The notes: generated by a model not told the origin, from the letters alone. Positions 56,098 through 64,000 are shown, counted from the stretch's first letter. The stretch: 64,000 nucleotides of DNA from Burkholderia multivorans ATCC BAA-247 (GCF_000959525.1 NZ_CP009831.1:1364001-1428000), one strand, 5' to 3'. Made by a program: numbers and translations.

Positions 56098-57078
56098 ATG
56101 AACAAATTGCCCCTCCCCAGCTTCGACGACGTTGCCGCCGCGGCGGCGAGAATCGCCGGCCACGCGCACCGCACGCCCGTGATGACGTCGCGCACGGTCG
56201 ACGACGCGCTCGGCGCGCAGGTGTTCTTCAAGTGCGAGAACCTGCAGCGCATGGGTGCTTTCAAGTTCCGCGGCGCATTCAACGCGCTGTCGCGCTTCGA
56301 TGCGGAGCAGCGCCGTCGCGGCGTCGTTGCGTTTTCGTCGGGCAATCATGCGCAGGCGATCGCGCTGTCCGCGCGCATGCTCGGGATTCCGGCGACGATC
56401 GTGATGCCGCAGGATGCGCCGGCCGCGAAGATCGCCGCGACGCGCGGCTACGGCGGCATCGTCGTCACGTACGACCGCTACACCGAGGATCGCGAGCAGA
56501 TCGGCCGTGAACTCGCGGAACGGGACGGGCTCACGCTGATTCCGCCGTACGATCATCCGGACGTGATCGCCGGTCAGGGCACCGCGGCCATCGAGCTGTT
56601 CGACGAAGTCGGCCCGCTCGACGCGGTATTCACGCCGCTCGGCGGCGGCGGTCTGCTGTCGGGCACCGCGCTCGCCACGCGCGCGCTGTCGCCTAACGCG
56701 CGGCTGTACGGCGTCGAACCCGAAGCCGGCAACGACGGTCAGCAATCGTTCCGCTCGGGCGCGATCGTCCACATCGACACGCCGCGCACGATCGCCGACG
56801 GCGCGCAGACGCAGCATCTCGGCAACATCACGTTTCCGATCATCCGCCGCGACGTCGACGACATCCTCACCGCGACCGACGACGAGCTCGTCGAATGCAT
56901 GCGCCTGTTCGCGTCGCGTATGAAGATTGTCGTCGAGCCGACCGGTTGTCTGTCGTTCGCAGGCGCGCGACGCATGAAGGACGAGCTGAAGGGCAAGCGC
57001 GTCGGCATCGTGATCAGCGGCGGCAACGTCGATCTCGACGCGTTCAGCGCATTGCTCGCCAGCCGGCCGCAAGACTGA
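56098..57078 (+). CDS. Threo-3-hydroxyaspartate/threonine ammonia-lyase
   Basis: This 326-aa PLP-dependent fold-type II enzyme has catalytic Lys in QRMGAFKFRGAFNAL (Lys about 58). It also has the phosphate loop LGGGGLLSG (about 180-188) and AFSSGNHAQAIALSARMLG. It lacks the C-terminal ACT-like regulatory domain of biosynthetic IlvA, so it is catabolic. The short length and TDDELVECMRLFASRMKIVV-type ending match serine racemase/threo-3-hydroxy-L-aspartate dehydratases. The regulator gene upstream suggests induction by its amino-acid substrate. Threonine or serine dehydratase activity is possible too. Confidence 0.9.
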   Translation: MNKLPLPSFDDVAAAAARIAGHAHRTPVMTSRTVDDALGAQVFFKCENLQRMGAFKFRGAFNALSRFDAEQRRRGVVAFSSGNHAQAIALSARMLGIPATIVMPQDAPAAKIAATRGYGGIVVTYDRYTEDREQIGRELAERDGLTLIPPYDHPDVIAGQGTAAIELFDEVGPLDAVFTPLGGGGLLSGTALATRALSPNARLYGVEPEAGNDGQQSFRSGAIVHIDTPRTIADGAQTQHLGNITFPIIRRDVDDILTATDDELVECMRLFASRMKIVVEPTGCLSFAGARRMKDELKGKRVGIVISGGNVDLDAFSALLASRPQD

Positions 57079-57168
57079 GCGAAGCGGCAACGCACCCTTC
57101 ACGTCGCGTTAAGTTTCGCGACCTAGACTGACGAGGTGATCCCCGCAGTCCGTCGTGAAGGAGTTGCC

Positions 57169-57405
57169 ATGAACACGCATGCGATCGTCGCCGCCGCATT
57201 GGCGGCCGCTTCCCTGTCGGCGTTCGCTCAACCGGCCGCCGTGCCGTCCGGTGCACCGCTCGCCGCACCGTGCGCCGCCGCGCCCTGCACGTCGCGCGCG
57301 TTGCCCGCGCCGCGCTTCGTCCTGGCGAAGATCGATCAGAACAATACGCCGCCCGATCGCGGCGGCGATCCGTCCGGCCGCTCGCACGGCGCGGCGCATC
57401 TGTAA
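57169..57405 (+). CDS. Small secreted 78-aa protein
   Basis: A 78-residue product has a clear signal peptide (MNTHAIVAAALAAASLSAFA, cut near residue 20) and a Pro/Ala-rich mature part with two Cys. The ending is hydrophilic (KIDQNNTPPDRGGDPSGRSH). GAAGGAG precedes the ATG. No family is recognised. It is probably a periplasmic peptide. Confidence 0.65.
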   Translation: MNTHAIVAAALAAASLSAFAQPAAVPSGAPLAAPCAAAPCTSRALPAPRFVLAKIDQNNTPPDRGGDPSGRSHGAAHL

Positions 57406-57653
57406 TGGCACAGACGGCGAACGCGAGTATCGGCCGTTCGCCCGCCCTGTTCGAGAAGCGATGCAGCCTGCGGCAAGCGAACCTGCATCATGCGTGCCCG
57501 ACCCGCGTCGCGCGTTGCGCGTGCATACGCCCGCGTACCGACGCGCGCAGCACGACCATGCAGGAAAACGAGCGTGGCCGCACGCCACCGTGCAATCTAC
57601 GCTGAGAGAACCGGCTCGTCCAACGGCGCGCATGTCGCGCAAAGGCGGCACCG

Positions 57654-58472
57654 ATGCAACCCCATGATGCGGACACGCTGTTCGCCGGCTCGATCCCGGC
57701 GCTCTACGACACGCTCCTCGTGCCGCTGCTGTTCGAGCCGTACGCGATCGATCTCGCGAGGCGCGCCGCGATCATTGCGCCGACGCGCGTGCTCGAGCTC
57801 GCGGCCGGCACCGGCGCGCTGACGCGGGCGTTGTCCCGCGCGCTGCCGGACGGCACGACGCTCGTCGCAACCGACCTGAACCGGCCGATGCTCGATCGCG
57901 CGGCGGAAGTCGGCACGTGCTGGCCGGTCGTCTGGCAACAGGCCGACGCGCAGCGGCTGCCGTACGGCGACGCGAGCTTCGATCTCGTGATCTGCCAGTT
58001 CGGTGCGATGTTTTTCCCGGACAAGCCGCGCGCGTTCGCGGAAGCGCATCGCGTATTGAAACCGGGCGGCACGTTGCTGTTCAACGTGTGGGACCGGATC
58101 GCCGAAAACGAATTTGCCGACACCGTCACGCAGACGCTCGCGCGGCGCTACCCCGATCGTCCGCCCACGTTTCTCGCGCGCACGCCGCACGGCTACCACG
58201 ATCGCGCGACGGTCGAAGCCGACGTGCGCGCGGGAGGCTTCTCGTCGCTGCTCTATTGCGACACGGTGCCGGCGCACAGCCGCGCAGCGACGCCCGGCGT
58301 GCCGGCGATCGCGTACTGCCACGGCACGCCGCTGCGCAACGAACTCGAGGCGATCGGTCCCGACACGCTGGCAGACGCGACCACCGCATGCACGGAGACG
58401 ATTGCCGAGCGGTTCGGTGCGGGGCCGGTGGACGGCAAGATCCAGGCGCACGTGTTCGGCGCGAGCCGCTGA
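57654..58472 (+). CDS. Class I SAM-dependent methyltransferase
   Basis: This 272-aa methyltransferase has the SAM motif I VLELAAGTGALTRALSRALP (about residues 45-64), acidic ATDLN at the end of strand 2, and QADAQRLPYGDASFDLVICQ (motifs II/III). HRVLKPGGTLLFNVWDRI then follows. It belongs to the Ubi/COQ5-like type 11 group that methylates small molecules. The preceding 248 bp carry no gene. Its end converges on the small membrane-protein gene. Confidence 0.88.
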   Translation: MQPHDADTLFAGSIPALYDTLLVPLLFEPYAIDLARRAAIIAPTRVLELAAGTGALTRALSRALPDGTTLVATDLNRPMLDRAAEVGTCWPVVWQQADAQRLPYGDASFDLVICQFGAMFFPDKPRAFAEAHRVLKPGGTLLFNVWDRIAENEFADTVTQTLARRYPDRPPTFLARTPHGYHDRATVEADVRAGGFSSLLYCDTVPAHSRAATPGVPAIAYCHGTPLRNELEAIGPDTLADATTACTETIAERFGAGPVDGKIQAHVFGASR

Positions 58473-58494
58473 CGGCCGGCGCAGCCGGCGCGCA

Positions 58495-58794
58495 CTACAG
58501 GATCAACGACGCAAGGATGCTGCACCACACCGCGATCGCGCCGCCGAGAAACACGCGCCGCGCGACCGCGATCTGCGTTTCGTCGTCCGCGCGCTTCATC
58601 GGCGACGTCGCGAAAAACGGCACGCTCCCGAGGCAGGCGAAGCCGGACAGCGCAAGCGCGATCACGACGTAGTCGCCGAACTGCCACGGCGTTTGCTCGT
58701 GCAGCCCCCAGTAGCCGAGGAACAGCATGCCCATCGAAAACATCGTCGCGGCGGCCGAACTGAGCGCGGTCACGGATCCTGTCGGAAATTGCAT
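58495..58794 (-). CDS. Small 99-aa membrane protein
   Basis: This protein has about three hydrophobic segments (about residues 10-30, 42-60 and 78-98), and a basic/acidic loop MKRADDETQI lies between the last two. AGGAGG lies six bases before the ATG at 58794 and directly abuts another ATG at 58800, so 58794 is the better start. No family is recognised. It is convergent with the methyltransferase. Confidence 0.7.
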   Translation of the reverse strand: MQFPTGSVTALSSAAATMFSMGMLFLGYWGLHEQTPWQFGDYVVIALALSGFACLGSVPFFATSPMKRADDETQIAVARRVFLGGAIAVWCSILASLIL

Positions 58795-59029
58795 GGGCAT
58801 CCTCCTGCGCGCATCGCGCGCGCCGCGTCATTATCCGGGCGCGCAGCAGGGCAGCGCAACGGCGCTGCGCCTGTCGTCGAGTGCGTTCCGCGACGATTCG
58901 TCATACCAAACGGGTGGCACGGCGCGTCGCAAATGCGGACCCGATGCCAGCCGCGGCGCGTGGTTTTTTCGCGCCGGTGCGTGCATGAAAGATTGACGCG
59001 CGAAAGCCCTGCCCCTTACCCTTGCGCGC

Positions 59030-59192
59030 TGATGGTTCCCGCGAGACGGGATCAAATGGGAACGCAGTGACGGCGCACGCCGGAATCTGCGGCTGCCCCC
59101 GCAACTGTAAGCGGCGAGTCCGTGCCCTTCGCGCCACTGGGAAACCGGGAAGGCGGGCACCGGGCGGCGACCCGCGAGCCAGGAGACCAGCC
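59030..59192 (+). promoter_or_regulatory. Cobalamin riboswitch
   Basis: The conserved riboswitch parts occur in order: GATGGTTCCC with ATCAAATGGGAACGCAGTG (59031-59069), then GGCTGCCCCCGCAACTGTAA (59091-59110), AGCGGCGAGTC, and the B12 box GAGCCAGGAGACC (59175-59188). It lies about 300 bp before btuB and should shut off the receptor when adenosylcobalamin is plentiful. Confidence 0.96.
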
Positions 59193-59491
59193 ATCGACCG
59201 AGGTCCAAGCAGCCGCAACGGGCGGGGTGTCCCGATGCGCAAGCGCCGCCGCCGGCGGTCGCCCGTTGCAAGGACGGCCCGACCTCAGGATCCGTCAGAT
59301 GTCCACCGCTTCCGCATCCGTTTGCCCGCGCACGGCACGCACGCTGCCGTGCGCGCGCGTTCGCGCGCCTGCATGCAGCCGGTTCGGCGACACGAGCCGG
59401 CCTCGCCGGGCCACGCCACCGCCGCGCGACGGCGGCGCGCCCTGCGCCCACGTCGCCGCCACGCCCGCATCACGATAACGACTCACGCTTC
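59193..59491 (+). other. Leader between the riboswitch and btuB, with a possible 59-codon upstream ORF
   Basis: This 299-bp GC-rich leader contains ATG at 59299 with AGGA eight bases ahead, open to a stop at 59476-59478, 13 bp before btuB. The product would be Arg/Pro/Cys-rich with no signal or domain. It may be a translated leader coupled to btuB or simply a chance ORF. Confidence 0.35.
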
Positions 59492-61420
59492 ATGAATCTC
59501 CGACATCTCCTTGCCACGACCACCGCCACCGCGTTCCTGTCGCCGCTCGCGCACGCCGCCGGCGACGGCGCGGCGCAGCAGCCGGCGCAGCCGTCGAACG
59601 ACGCCGCGCTGCCGGCCATCACCGTTACCGACACGCGCCATCTGCCCGAATCGTTCGATCGCCGCTATGCGAGCACGCAGGTGCTCACGCGCGACGATCT
59701 CGACCGCCTGTCGCCGAGCGATCCGAGCATCACGCAGGCGCTCGCGACGCTGCCGGGCATCACGGTCTCGCAGAACGGCGGGCCGGGCTCCACCGCGTCG
59801 GTCAGCATCCGCGGCTCGTCGGCGAACCAGGTCGCGGTGTTCGTCGACGGCATCCGGATCGGCTCGCCGACCACCGGCATCGCGCCGTGGTCCGACCTGC
59901 CGACCGAGGCATTCGAACGCGTCGAGGTGATTTCCGGGCCGGCCGCCGCATCGTTCGGCGCGAACGCGATGGGCGGCGTCGTGCAGTTGTTCACGCGCCG
60001 AGCGTCGAACCAGCCGAACCGCACGACGGTGTCGTTCGGCGGCGGCTCGAACAAGACGTTCGACACGCAGCTGCGTACGTCCGGCACGGTGCCGTCGACC
60101 GGACCGCTGGCCGCGCTCGGCGGCCTCACCTACTCGCTCGGCCTGCACGATTACGCGACGGCCGGCATCGACGCGACGCGGCCGTTCGCATACGGTCACG
60201 AGGACGGCCGCAATCCGTACCATGCGCAGGACGTCGACGCGCGGCTCGGCTACGCGCGCGACAACTGGTCGGTCTCGACGTTCGCGCTCTATCACCGCTC
60301 CGATCTGTCGTACGACAATGCCGGCGGTGCGAACCGCGAGCTCGATCATCAGCTGACGACCGGCGTATCGCTCCACGTCGACATCACACCCGACACGCAG
60401 TTCGATCAGTCCTTCGGTTATGCGAACGATCGGCAGTTCTTCTATGCGGGCGATCGGACCATCGCGACCGACCGGATCGATTCGCAGCGAATCAGCACGT
60501 CGACGTCGCTGACGCATCAGACGCGCGGGCTCACGCTGCTCGGGCAGCCGCTGTCCGGCGAGACGAAGCTCGCGTACGACTTCACGCGCGAGCAGGCGTT
60601 CCTGCCGAATGACGTGGCGGGCGGCGTGCCGACGCGCAACGACTCCGCGTTCTCGCTGCATCAGTCGATCACGCTCGGCAAGGTCACGATGTTCATGGCG
60701 GGCCGTCACGAGATCATCGCCGGCCGCGCGGTCAACACCGGCAACGCGGCGCTCGCATGGGCGATCACGCCCGTCTACACCGCGCGCGTGTCGTACGGCA
60801 ACGCGTTCCGGCTGCCAACCTTCAACGATCTGTACTACCCCGGCTACGGCAATCCGCGGCTCAGTCCGGAACGCAGCAATTCGGTCGAGGCGGCAGTCGA
60901 CGCAAGCACGGCAATCGGTACGTTCACGGCCGCGCTCTACGACACGCGCGTTCACAACCTGATCGCATACGATCCCGTCACGTTCGGGCCGATCAATATC
61001 GGCCGCGCGCATATTCGCGGCATCGATCTGTCGTACAAGGGCACGCTCGGCCGCTCGACGCCCGTCAGCGTCGCGGTCGGCTTCCTGAATCCGCAGGACG
61101 TGACGAATCGGACATGGCTGAACCGCCGGCCGCGTCAGACCGTGAGCGTCAGCATCGATCACTCGTGGGACGAACTGCATCTGCATGCGCTGAGCACCGG
61201 CGCATCGCTGCTGTACGGCGGCACGACGTTCGACGATCCGGCCAACGCGACGTATCTGCCGTCGTATCTGAGCGTAAGCCTGCGTGCGTCGTACCGGATC
61301 AATTCGCATCTGACGGTGTCGGCGCTGCTGTCGAACCTGTTCGACCGGCAGTACATGACGGCGTACGGTTACAACACGGTCGGCCGCACCGCGTTCGGCA
61401 AGATCGCCTATACGTTCTGA
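59492..61420 (+). CDS. btuB: TonB-dependent vitamin B12 receptor BtuB
   Basis: This 642-aa outer-membrane receptor has a signal peptide ending at AHA (about residue 22) and TonB box region LPAITVTDTRHLPESFDRR. The plug domain includes ITQALATLPGITVSQNGGPG, then VSIRGSSANQVAVFVDGIRI and VEVISGPAAASFGANAMGGV. The 22-stranded barrel ends in GKIAYTF. The cobalamin riboswitch ahead of it fixes the substrate as B12 or a close corrinoid. No other B12 transport genes follow; the next gene is convergent. Confidence 0.95.
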   Translation: MNLRHLLATTTATAFLSPLAHAAGDGAAQQPAQPSNDAALPAITVTDTRHLPESFDRRYASTQVLTRDDLDRLSPSDPSITQALATLPGITVSQNGGPGSTASVSIRGSSANQVAVFVDGIRIGSPTTGIAPWSDLPTEAFERVEVISGPAAASFGANAMGGVVQLFTRRASNQPNRTTVSFGGGSNKTFDTQLRTSGTVPSTGPLAALGGLTYSLGLHDYATAGIDATRPFAYGHEDGRNPYHAQDVDARLGYARDNWSVSTFALYHRSDLSYDNAGGANRELDHQLTTGVSLHVDITPDTQFDQSFGYANDRQFFYAGDRTIATDRIDSQRISTSTSLTHQTRGLTLLGQPLSGETKLAYDFTREQAFLPNDVAGGVPTRNDSAFSLHQSITLGKVTMFMAGRHEIIAGRAVNTGNAALAWAITPVYTARVSYGNAFRLPTFNDLYYPGYGNPRLSPERSNSVEAAVDASTAIGTFTAALYDTRVHNLIAYDPVTFGPINIGRAHIRGIDLSYKGTLGRSTPVSVAVGFLNPQDVTNRTWLNRRPRQTVSVSIDHSWDELHLHALSTGASLLYGGTTFDDPANATYLPSYLSVSLRASYRINSHLTVSALLSNLFDRQYMTAYGYNTVGRTAFGKIAYTF

Positions 61421-61686
61421 TCGGACCGGGCGCGCTTAGGGACGCTTCGCTGCGCGGCGTGGCTCGAGTCGGTCATCTCGTCGATTTTGATTTGCTGCAT
61501 GCATCGATGTGCGGCTCGCAGGCGATCGCCGCGACCTCGGTCACGTATGCGAATGCGTCTACGCGCTCGCGCGTGACCGACAATCTCTGCAATTTCAGTT
61601 TCACGACTACACGCTGGCGGTGTTACGTAGCGTCGTGGCGCGCGCGGGCGGCCCCGCATCGCGTCGACGACGATCAGGCCATCGCC
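61421..61686. other. Convergent intergenic region btuB/cusF-like
   Basis: This is 266 bp with no gene. No perfect terminator hairpin with a T-run was found for either convergent gene. Confidence 0.4.
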
Positions 61687-62031
61687 TCAACGCACATTCA
61701 CGAGCGTCACGAGCGTCAGCGTGCCGTTCACGCGTTCCACGCGCACCTTCACATGGTCGCCGACATGAACGCCGCCGAGCATCGCGGGATCGGCCGCCTT
61801 GAACGCCATCGTCATCGGCGGCATTCCGACGTTGCGCAACGCGTCGTGCTTCAACGTGACCATCCCGCTGCCGGCATCGATCCGCGTGACTTCGGCATCC
61901 GTCAGCGCGGCGTCCTGCGCCGACATCGTCGGCTGGCCGCCCTTCATATCGGCCATGTCGTCGGCCGCGGCCGGCACCGGCACCGCGGCGCTGATCGCGA
62001 TCGAGACCGCCGCAACGCATCCGCTCTTCAT
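61687..62031 (-). CDS. CusF-like periplasmic copper-binding protein
   Basis: This 114-aa protein has a signal peptide ending at AAA (about residue 22). The CusF OB-fold follows, with ITRIDAGSGMVTLKHDALRN-like sequence and MPPMTMAFKAADPAML, which supplies Met ligands and the aromatic/Met copper site. A LVTLVNV-type end completes it. CusF chaperones Cu(I)/Ag(I) to an efflux pump; no cusCBA is next to it here. It is the last gene of an operon behind DUF1326 and DUF2182 genes. GGGGAGA precedes the ATG. Confidence 0.87.
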   Translation of the reverse strand: MKSGCVAAVSIAISAAVPVPAAADDMADMKGGQPTMSAQDAALTDAEVTRIDAGSGMVTLKHDALRNVGMPPMTMAFKAADPAMLGGVHVGDHVKVRVERVNGTLTLVTLVNVR

Positions 62032-62063
62032 CGACTGTCTCCCCGCGCATCCGCACGATGCGC

Positions 62064-62855
62064 TCAAACCAGCAACGTCGCGATCGCCCATCCGATCAGC
62101 ACGATCCCGAGCGCACGACCGAACCGTTCGCCGCGCGGCGCGACCTTCTCGACGACGACGATCAGCGACAGCGCGGCAATCCAGACGACGTTCATCGCGC
62201 CGCCGACGAACAGCAGCGCCATCAGCAGCCAGCAGCAGCCGACGCAATAGAGCCCGTGCCGCACGCCGAGCACGAAGCTGCCGGCGAGCCCCGGCCGCCA
62301 GTGCGCGGTCAGAAAGCCGACCGGGGAGCGGCACTGGCGCAGACACGCGCGCTTGAGCGGCGAGAACTGATAGAGGCCGGCGAGTGCGAGCACGAGCGCC
62401 GAGAGCACGGCGCTTTTCGACCACAGCATCATGCCGGAGATGAGGCCGGCCGGCTGCAGTCCCTGCTGAAGCCATGCGGCCAATACGGAGAACGCGAGCC
62501 ACGCAACCAGATAGCCGGCCAGCAGACACGCGGACAAGCGCGCCGATGTCCGCGCATCCGCGCCGCGATGCCGCAGCACGCGCCGGTACAGCAGCACGAG
62601 CGGCGCCGCACCGGGCGTCATCATCGCGATCATCATCGTCCACCACATCAGGATCACGGTCGGCAGCGACGGCGCCATGCTGCCCGGATCGTCCGGCAGC
62701 CGATGCGGAAAGAGCGCGACCGTCGTCATTTCGAGCGCGGACATGCCGGTGCCCGCGCCCGTCCACACGTAAAACCAGCACAGCGCGGCCACCGCCGCCA
62801 TCGCAAGCAGCGTGACGGCGCGCTCGCGTCCGAGCAGCGGGTCTGCCGGGATCAT
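62064..62855 (-). CDS. DUF2182 integral membrane protein
   Basis: This 263-aa protein has about seven hydrophobic segments. Typical DUF2182 motifs are VILMWWTMMIAMMTPGAAPL (about residues 67-86), FSPLKRACLRQCRSPVGFL and VRHGLYCVGCCWLLMALLFV, with abundant Met, Trp and Cys in membrane segments that could handle a metal. Function is unknown. Its start overlaps the DUF1326 stop by 4 bp; the DUF1326/DUF2182 pairing is widespread. Confidence 0.88.
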   Translation of the reverse strand: MIPADPLLGRERAVTLLAMAAVAALCWFYVWTGAGTGMSALEMTTVALFPHRLPDDPGSMAPSLPTVILMWWTMMIAMMTPGAAPLVLLYRRVLRHRGADARTSARLSACLLAGYLVAWLAFSVLAAWLQQGLQPAGLISGMMLWSKSAVLSALVLALAGLYQFSPLKRACLRQCRSPVGFLTAHWRPGLAGSFVLGVRHGLYCVGCCWLLMALLFVGGAMNVVWIAALSLIVVVEKVAPRGERFGRALGIVLIGWAIATLLV

Positions 62856-63496
62856 GCCGCGACGCGATGCCGGATCAATCCGTGGTTGTTCAGGTGCAGT
62901 CGCGCGAACTGCGCATAGGTTCCGTCGAGGGTCAGCGCGATGTTGCCTTGCGAGCGACCGGTGCCCGAGCCGACTTCCGCCAGCTCGTATTCGAAGCCGT
63001 GCGGCAGATCGATCCGCACGCGGTGCGCGGCGCCGGTGACCGGGTTGCGGATCGGTTCGCCCGTCAGGTCGAACACGCCCTCGACATGAACGCGGCCGCG
63101 CCGTTCGTCGACGTCCACGTCGAAGTCGATCGTCGTGAAGATCGGATCGTACGCATGCTCGAGCGTCGAGGCGAACACCGCGAACATCGTCGCAAAGGGA
63201 TCGGTGTCCTGACCGGTCATGATTTTCAGCACCGCGTCGCGCTGCGCGGGATCGGCGCGCGCATCGACGATCGGCTGGCAGCGCCCGTGGCCTTCGTGAA
63301 TCGGCCCCGGCCACTGAAACACGACCGCGATCTTCACGCCGTCGAGCACCACGTCGCCGTAGTGGCCGCTGTCGATCGAAATCGCACCCATCGCTTCGCA
63401 GCCGCCGTGCGTCGGCGGTGCGTTGAACTGACAAGGGCAACCGTATGAGCAATTGCAGTTGATCAATTCGGTTCCCTGAATTTCCCAAGGCGTCAT
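62852..63496 (-). CDS. DUF1326 protein with Cys-rich N-terminus
   Basis: This 214-aa protein has the N-terminal motif INCNCSYGCPCQFN (C-x-C-x4-C-x-C), a likely metal-binding site, and a beta-rich body. The role of DUF1326 is not established. With DUF2182 and a CusF-like gene behind it in one operon, a link to copper or related metals is reasonable. GAGGTGGAG supports the ATG at 63494-63496. A perfect palindrome lies just upstream. Confidence 0.88.
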   Translation of the reverse strand: MTPWEIQGTELINCNCSYGCPCQFNAPPTHGGCEAMGAISIDSGHYGDVVLDGVKIAVVFQWPGPIHEGHGRCQPIVDARADPAQRDAVLKIMTGQDTDPFATMFAVFASTLEHAYDPIFTTIDFDVDVDERRGRVHVEGVFDLTGEPIRNPVTGAAHRVRIDLPHGFEYELAEVGSGTGRSQGNIALTLDGTYAQFARLHLNNHGLIRHRVAA

Positions 63497-63516
63497 GGCT
63501 CCACCTCGCGCGCGCG

Positions 63517-63530
63517 GTGACACGTGTCAC
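63517..63530. promoter_or_regulatory. Perfect palindrome GTGACACGTGTCAC before the DUF1326 operon
   Basis: A 14-bp perfect palindrome lies 20 bp upstream of the DUF1326 start. Its half-site TGACAC/GTGTCA recurs, with a 4-bp spacer, in the inverted repeat at 63688-63713. It is probably an operator; the protein that binds it is unknown. Confidence 0.5.
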
Positions 63531-63687
63531 GCTTCGAAATCTAGTGCACGGCACCGGGAAAGCAAGGGCGCATCGGCCGCGCTCGCATGCCGCGTCTGTC
63601 CGACGAAATCCTGTTGCCGGTACGCGAGCGCGACACGCGTCGCGTGCGACCTTGCGCAGCGCGCGCGATGCGCCGCGTCCGTGCCCT

Positions 63688-63713
63688 GCTCCTGACACGA
63701 CGGTGTCAGGAGC
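63688..63713. promoter_or_regulatory. Inverted repeat covering the MFS gene's ribosome-binding site
   Basis: Perfect 11-bp arms GCTCCTGACAC and GTGTCAGGAGC have a 4-bp loop GACG. The right arm contains AGGAG, the Shine-Dalgarno of the MFS gene, so the RNA form would hide the ribosome-binding site. As DNA it is also a plausible operator. Confidence 0.6.
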
Positions 63714-63721
63714 ACCGCGCT

Positions 63722-64000
63722 ATGCTGAATCCATTCCAGTTCGCGGAGCGCTTCATCGTGCCGAACGACGGACATCCTTCTTCGCCCGCGCCGACGCGCG
63801 CCACGCATCCCGGCTTCACGCTACTGACCCTCTGTATCGCGGTGCTCGTCGCACAGATCGACACCGCCGTCGTGAATCTCGCGACGCGCGCGATCGGCGA
63901 CTATTTCCACGCAGGTGTCGGCGCGCTGCAATGGGTCGTCGACAGCTACAACCTCACGTACGCGGTGCTGCTGCTGACCGGCGGATTGCTCGCCGATCTC
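63722..64000 (+). CDS. MFS exporter of the DHA2 (EmrB/QacA) family, 5' part
   Basis: The first 93 residues of a drug-efflux-type major facilitator run off the window. After a hydrophilic N-terminus come transmembrane helix 1 (LLTLCIAVLVAQIDTAVVNL) and the motif IDTAVVNLATRAIGDYFHAG, followed by ALQWVVDSYNLTYAVLLLTG, the typical DHA2 start. AGGAG lies nine bases before the ATG at 63722; an in-frame GTG at 63758 is a second possibility. Substrates are probably drugs or toxic metabolites. Confidence 0.85.
   Translation, partial: MLNPFQFAERFIVPNDGHPSSPAPTRATHPGFTLLTLCIAVLVAQIDTAVVNLATRAIGDYFHAGVGALQWVVDSYNLTYAVLLLTGGLLADL

Noticed and set aside
57406-57653. Short open frames between the secreted peptide and the methyltransferase
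   Set aside because: None has a ribosome-binding site, signal peptide or sensible composition.

Overview
The window is high-GC (roughly two thirds G+C), densely coded bacterial chromosome. Protein types, gene content and codon use fit Burkholderia sensu stricto, most likely the B. cepacia complex. The mix of accessory catabolic, transport and stress genes suggests a secondary chromosome, but that is an inference. I found no rRNA, tRNA or CRISPR array. The only mobile-element trace is a truncated ISNCY-like transposase near 9.1-9.7 kb.

Layout. (1) 0-9 kb: the end of a KfrA-like coiled-coil gene. Next is a TetR regulator with matching palindromic operators before its own gene and before an NADP-dependent oxidoreductase, then a small ABM-fold monooxygenase. 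A molybdenum hydroxylase set follows (2Fe-2S subunit, Moco subunit, three-haem cytochrome c), then a semialdehyde dehydrogenase. (2) 9-11 kb: the IS remnant, a DUF72 protein and a 56-aa membrane protein. (3) 11-20.4 kb: a complete D-xylose locus, xylA-xylB-xylF-xylG-xylH on the minus strand, with divergent xylR and an aldose 1-epimerase. (4) 20.7-23.3 kb: envelope genes (porin, Pal/OmpA-like lipoprotein, glycine-rich mini-lipoprotein). (5) 23.3-28.1 kb: a second molybdenum hydroxylase/three-haem cytochrome set on the minus strand. (6) 28.5-32.5 kb: a membrane diguanylate cyclase, a 90-aa protein behind a textbook sigma-54 promoter, an aspartoacylase-like hydrolase, and an mqsRA toxin-antitoxin locus whose toxin is frameshifted.

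(7) 32.8-39.7 kb: a compact plus-strand cluster with a GNAT acetyltransferase, two paralogous solute-binding proteins, two different luciferase-like flavin monooxygenases and a fused permease-ATPase. Its composition mirrors the Bacillus ytm/ytn S-alkylcysteine salvage operon. (8) 40-46 kb: a secreted Asp-box (sialidase-fold) protein, a TonB receptor with Zur-like boxes, and a chemoreceptor. (9) 46-54.5 kb: OtsA, an OsmC-family protein, an accessory FtsH protease divergent from an AcpA-type phosphatase with a Pho-box-like site between them, and GTP-dependent PEP carboxykinase with a clear terminator. (10) 55-58.8 kb: a DauR/YheO-type regulator followed by a hydroxyaspartate/threonine ammonia-lyase, a small secreted protein, a methyltransferase and a small membrane protein.

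(11) 59-64 kb: a cobalamin riboswitch upstream of btuB; a DUF1326-DUF2182-CusF cluster on the minus strand, likely linked to copper or another metal; and the start of a DHA2-type MFS exporter preceded by a strong inverted repeat that contains its Shine-Dalgarno sequence.

The points most worth checking are the S-alkylcysteine-type cluster, the sigma-54-driven 90-aa gene, the frameshifted mqsR beside an intact mqsA, the Pho-box-like site oriented toward ftsH, and the hairpin over the MFS ribosome-binding site.
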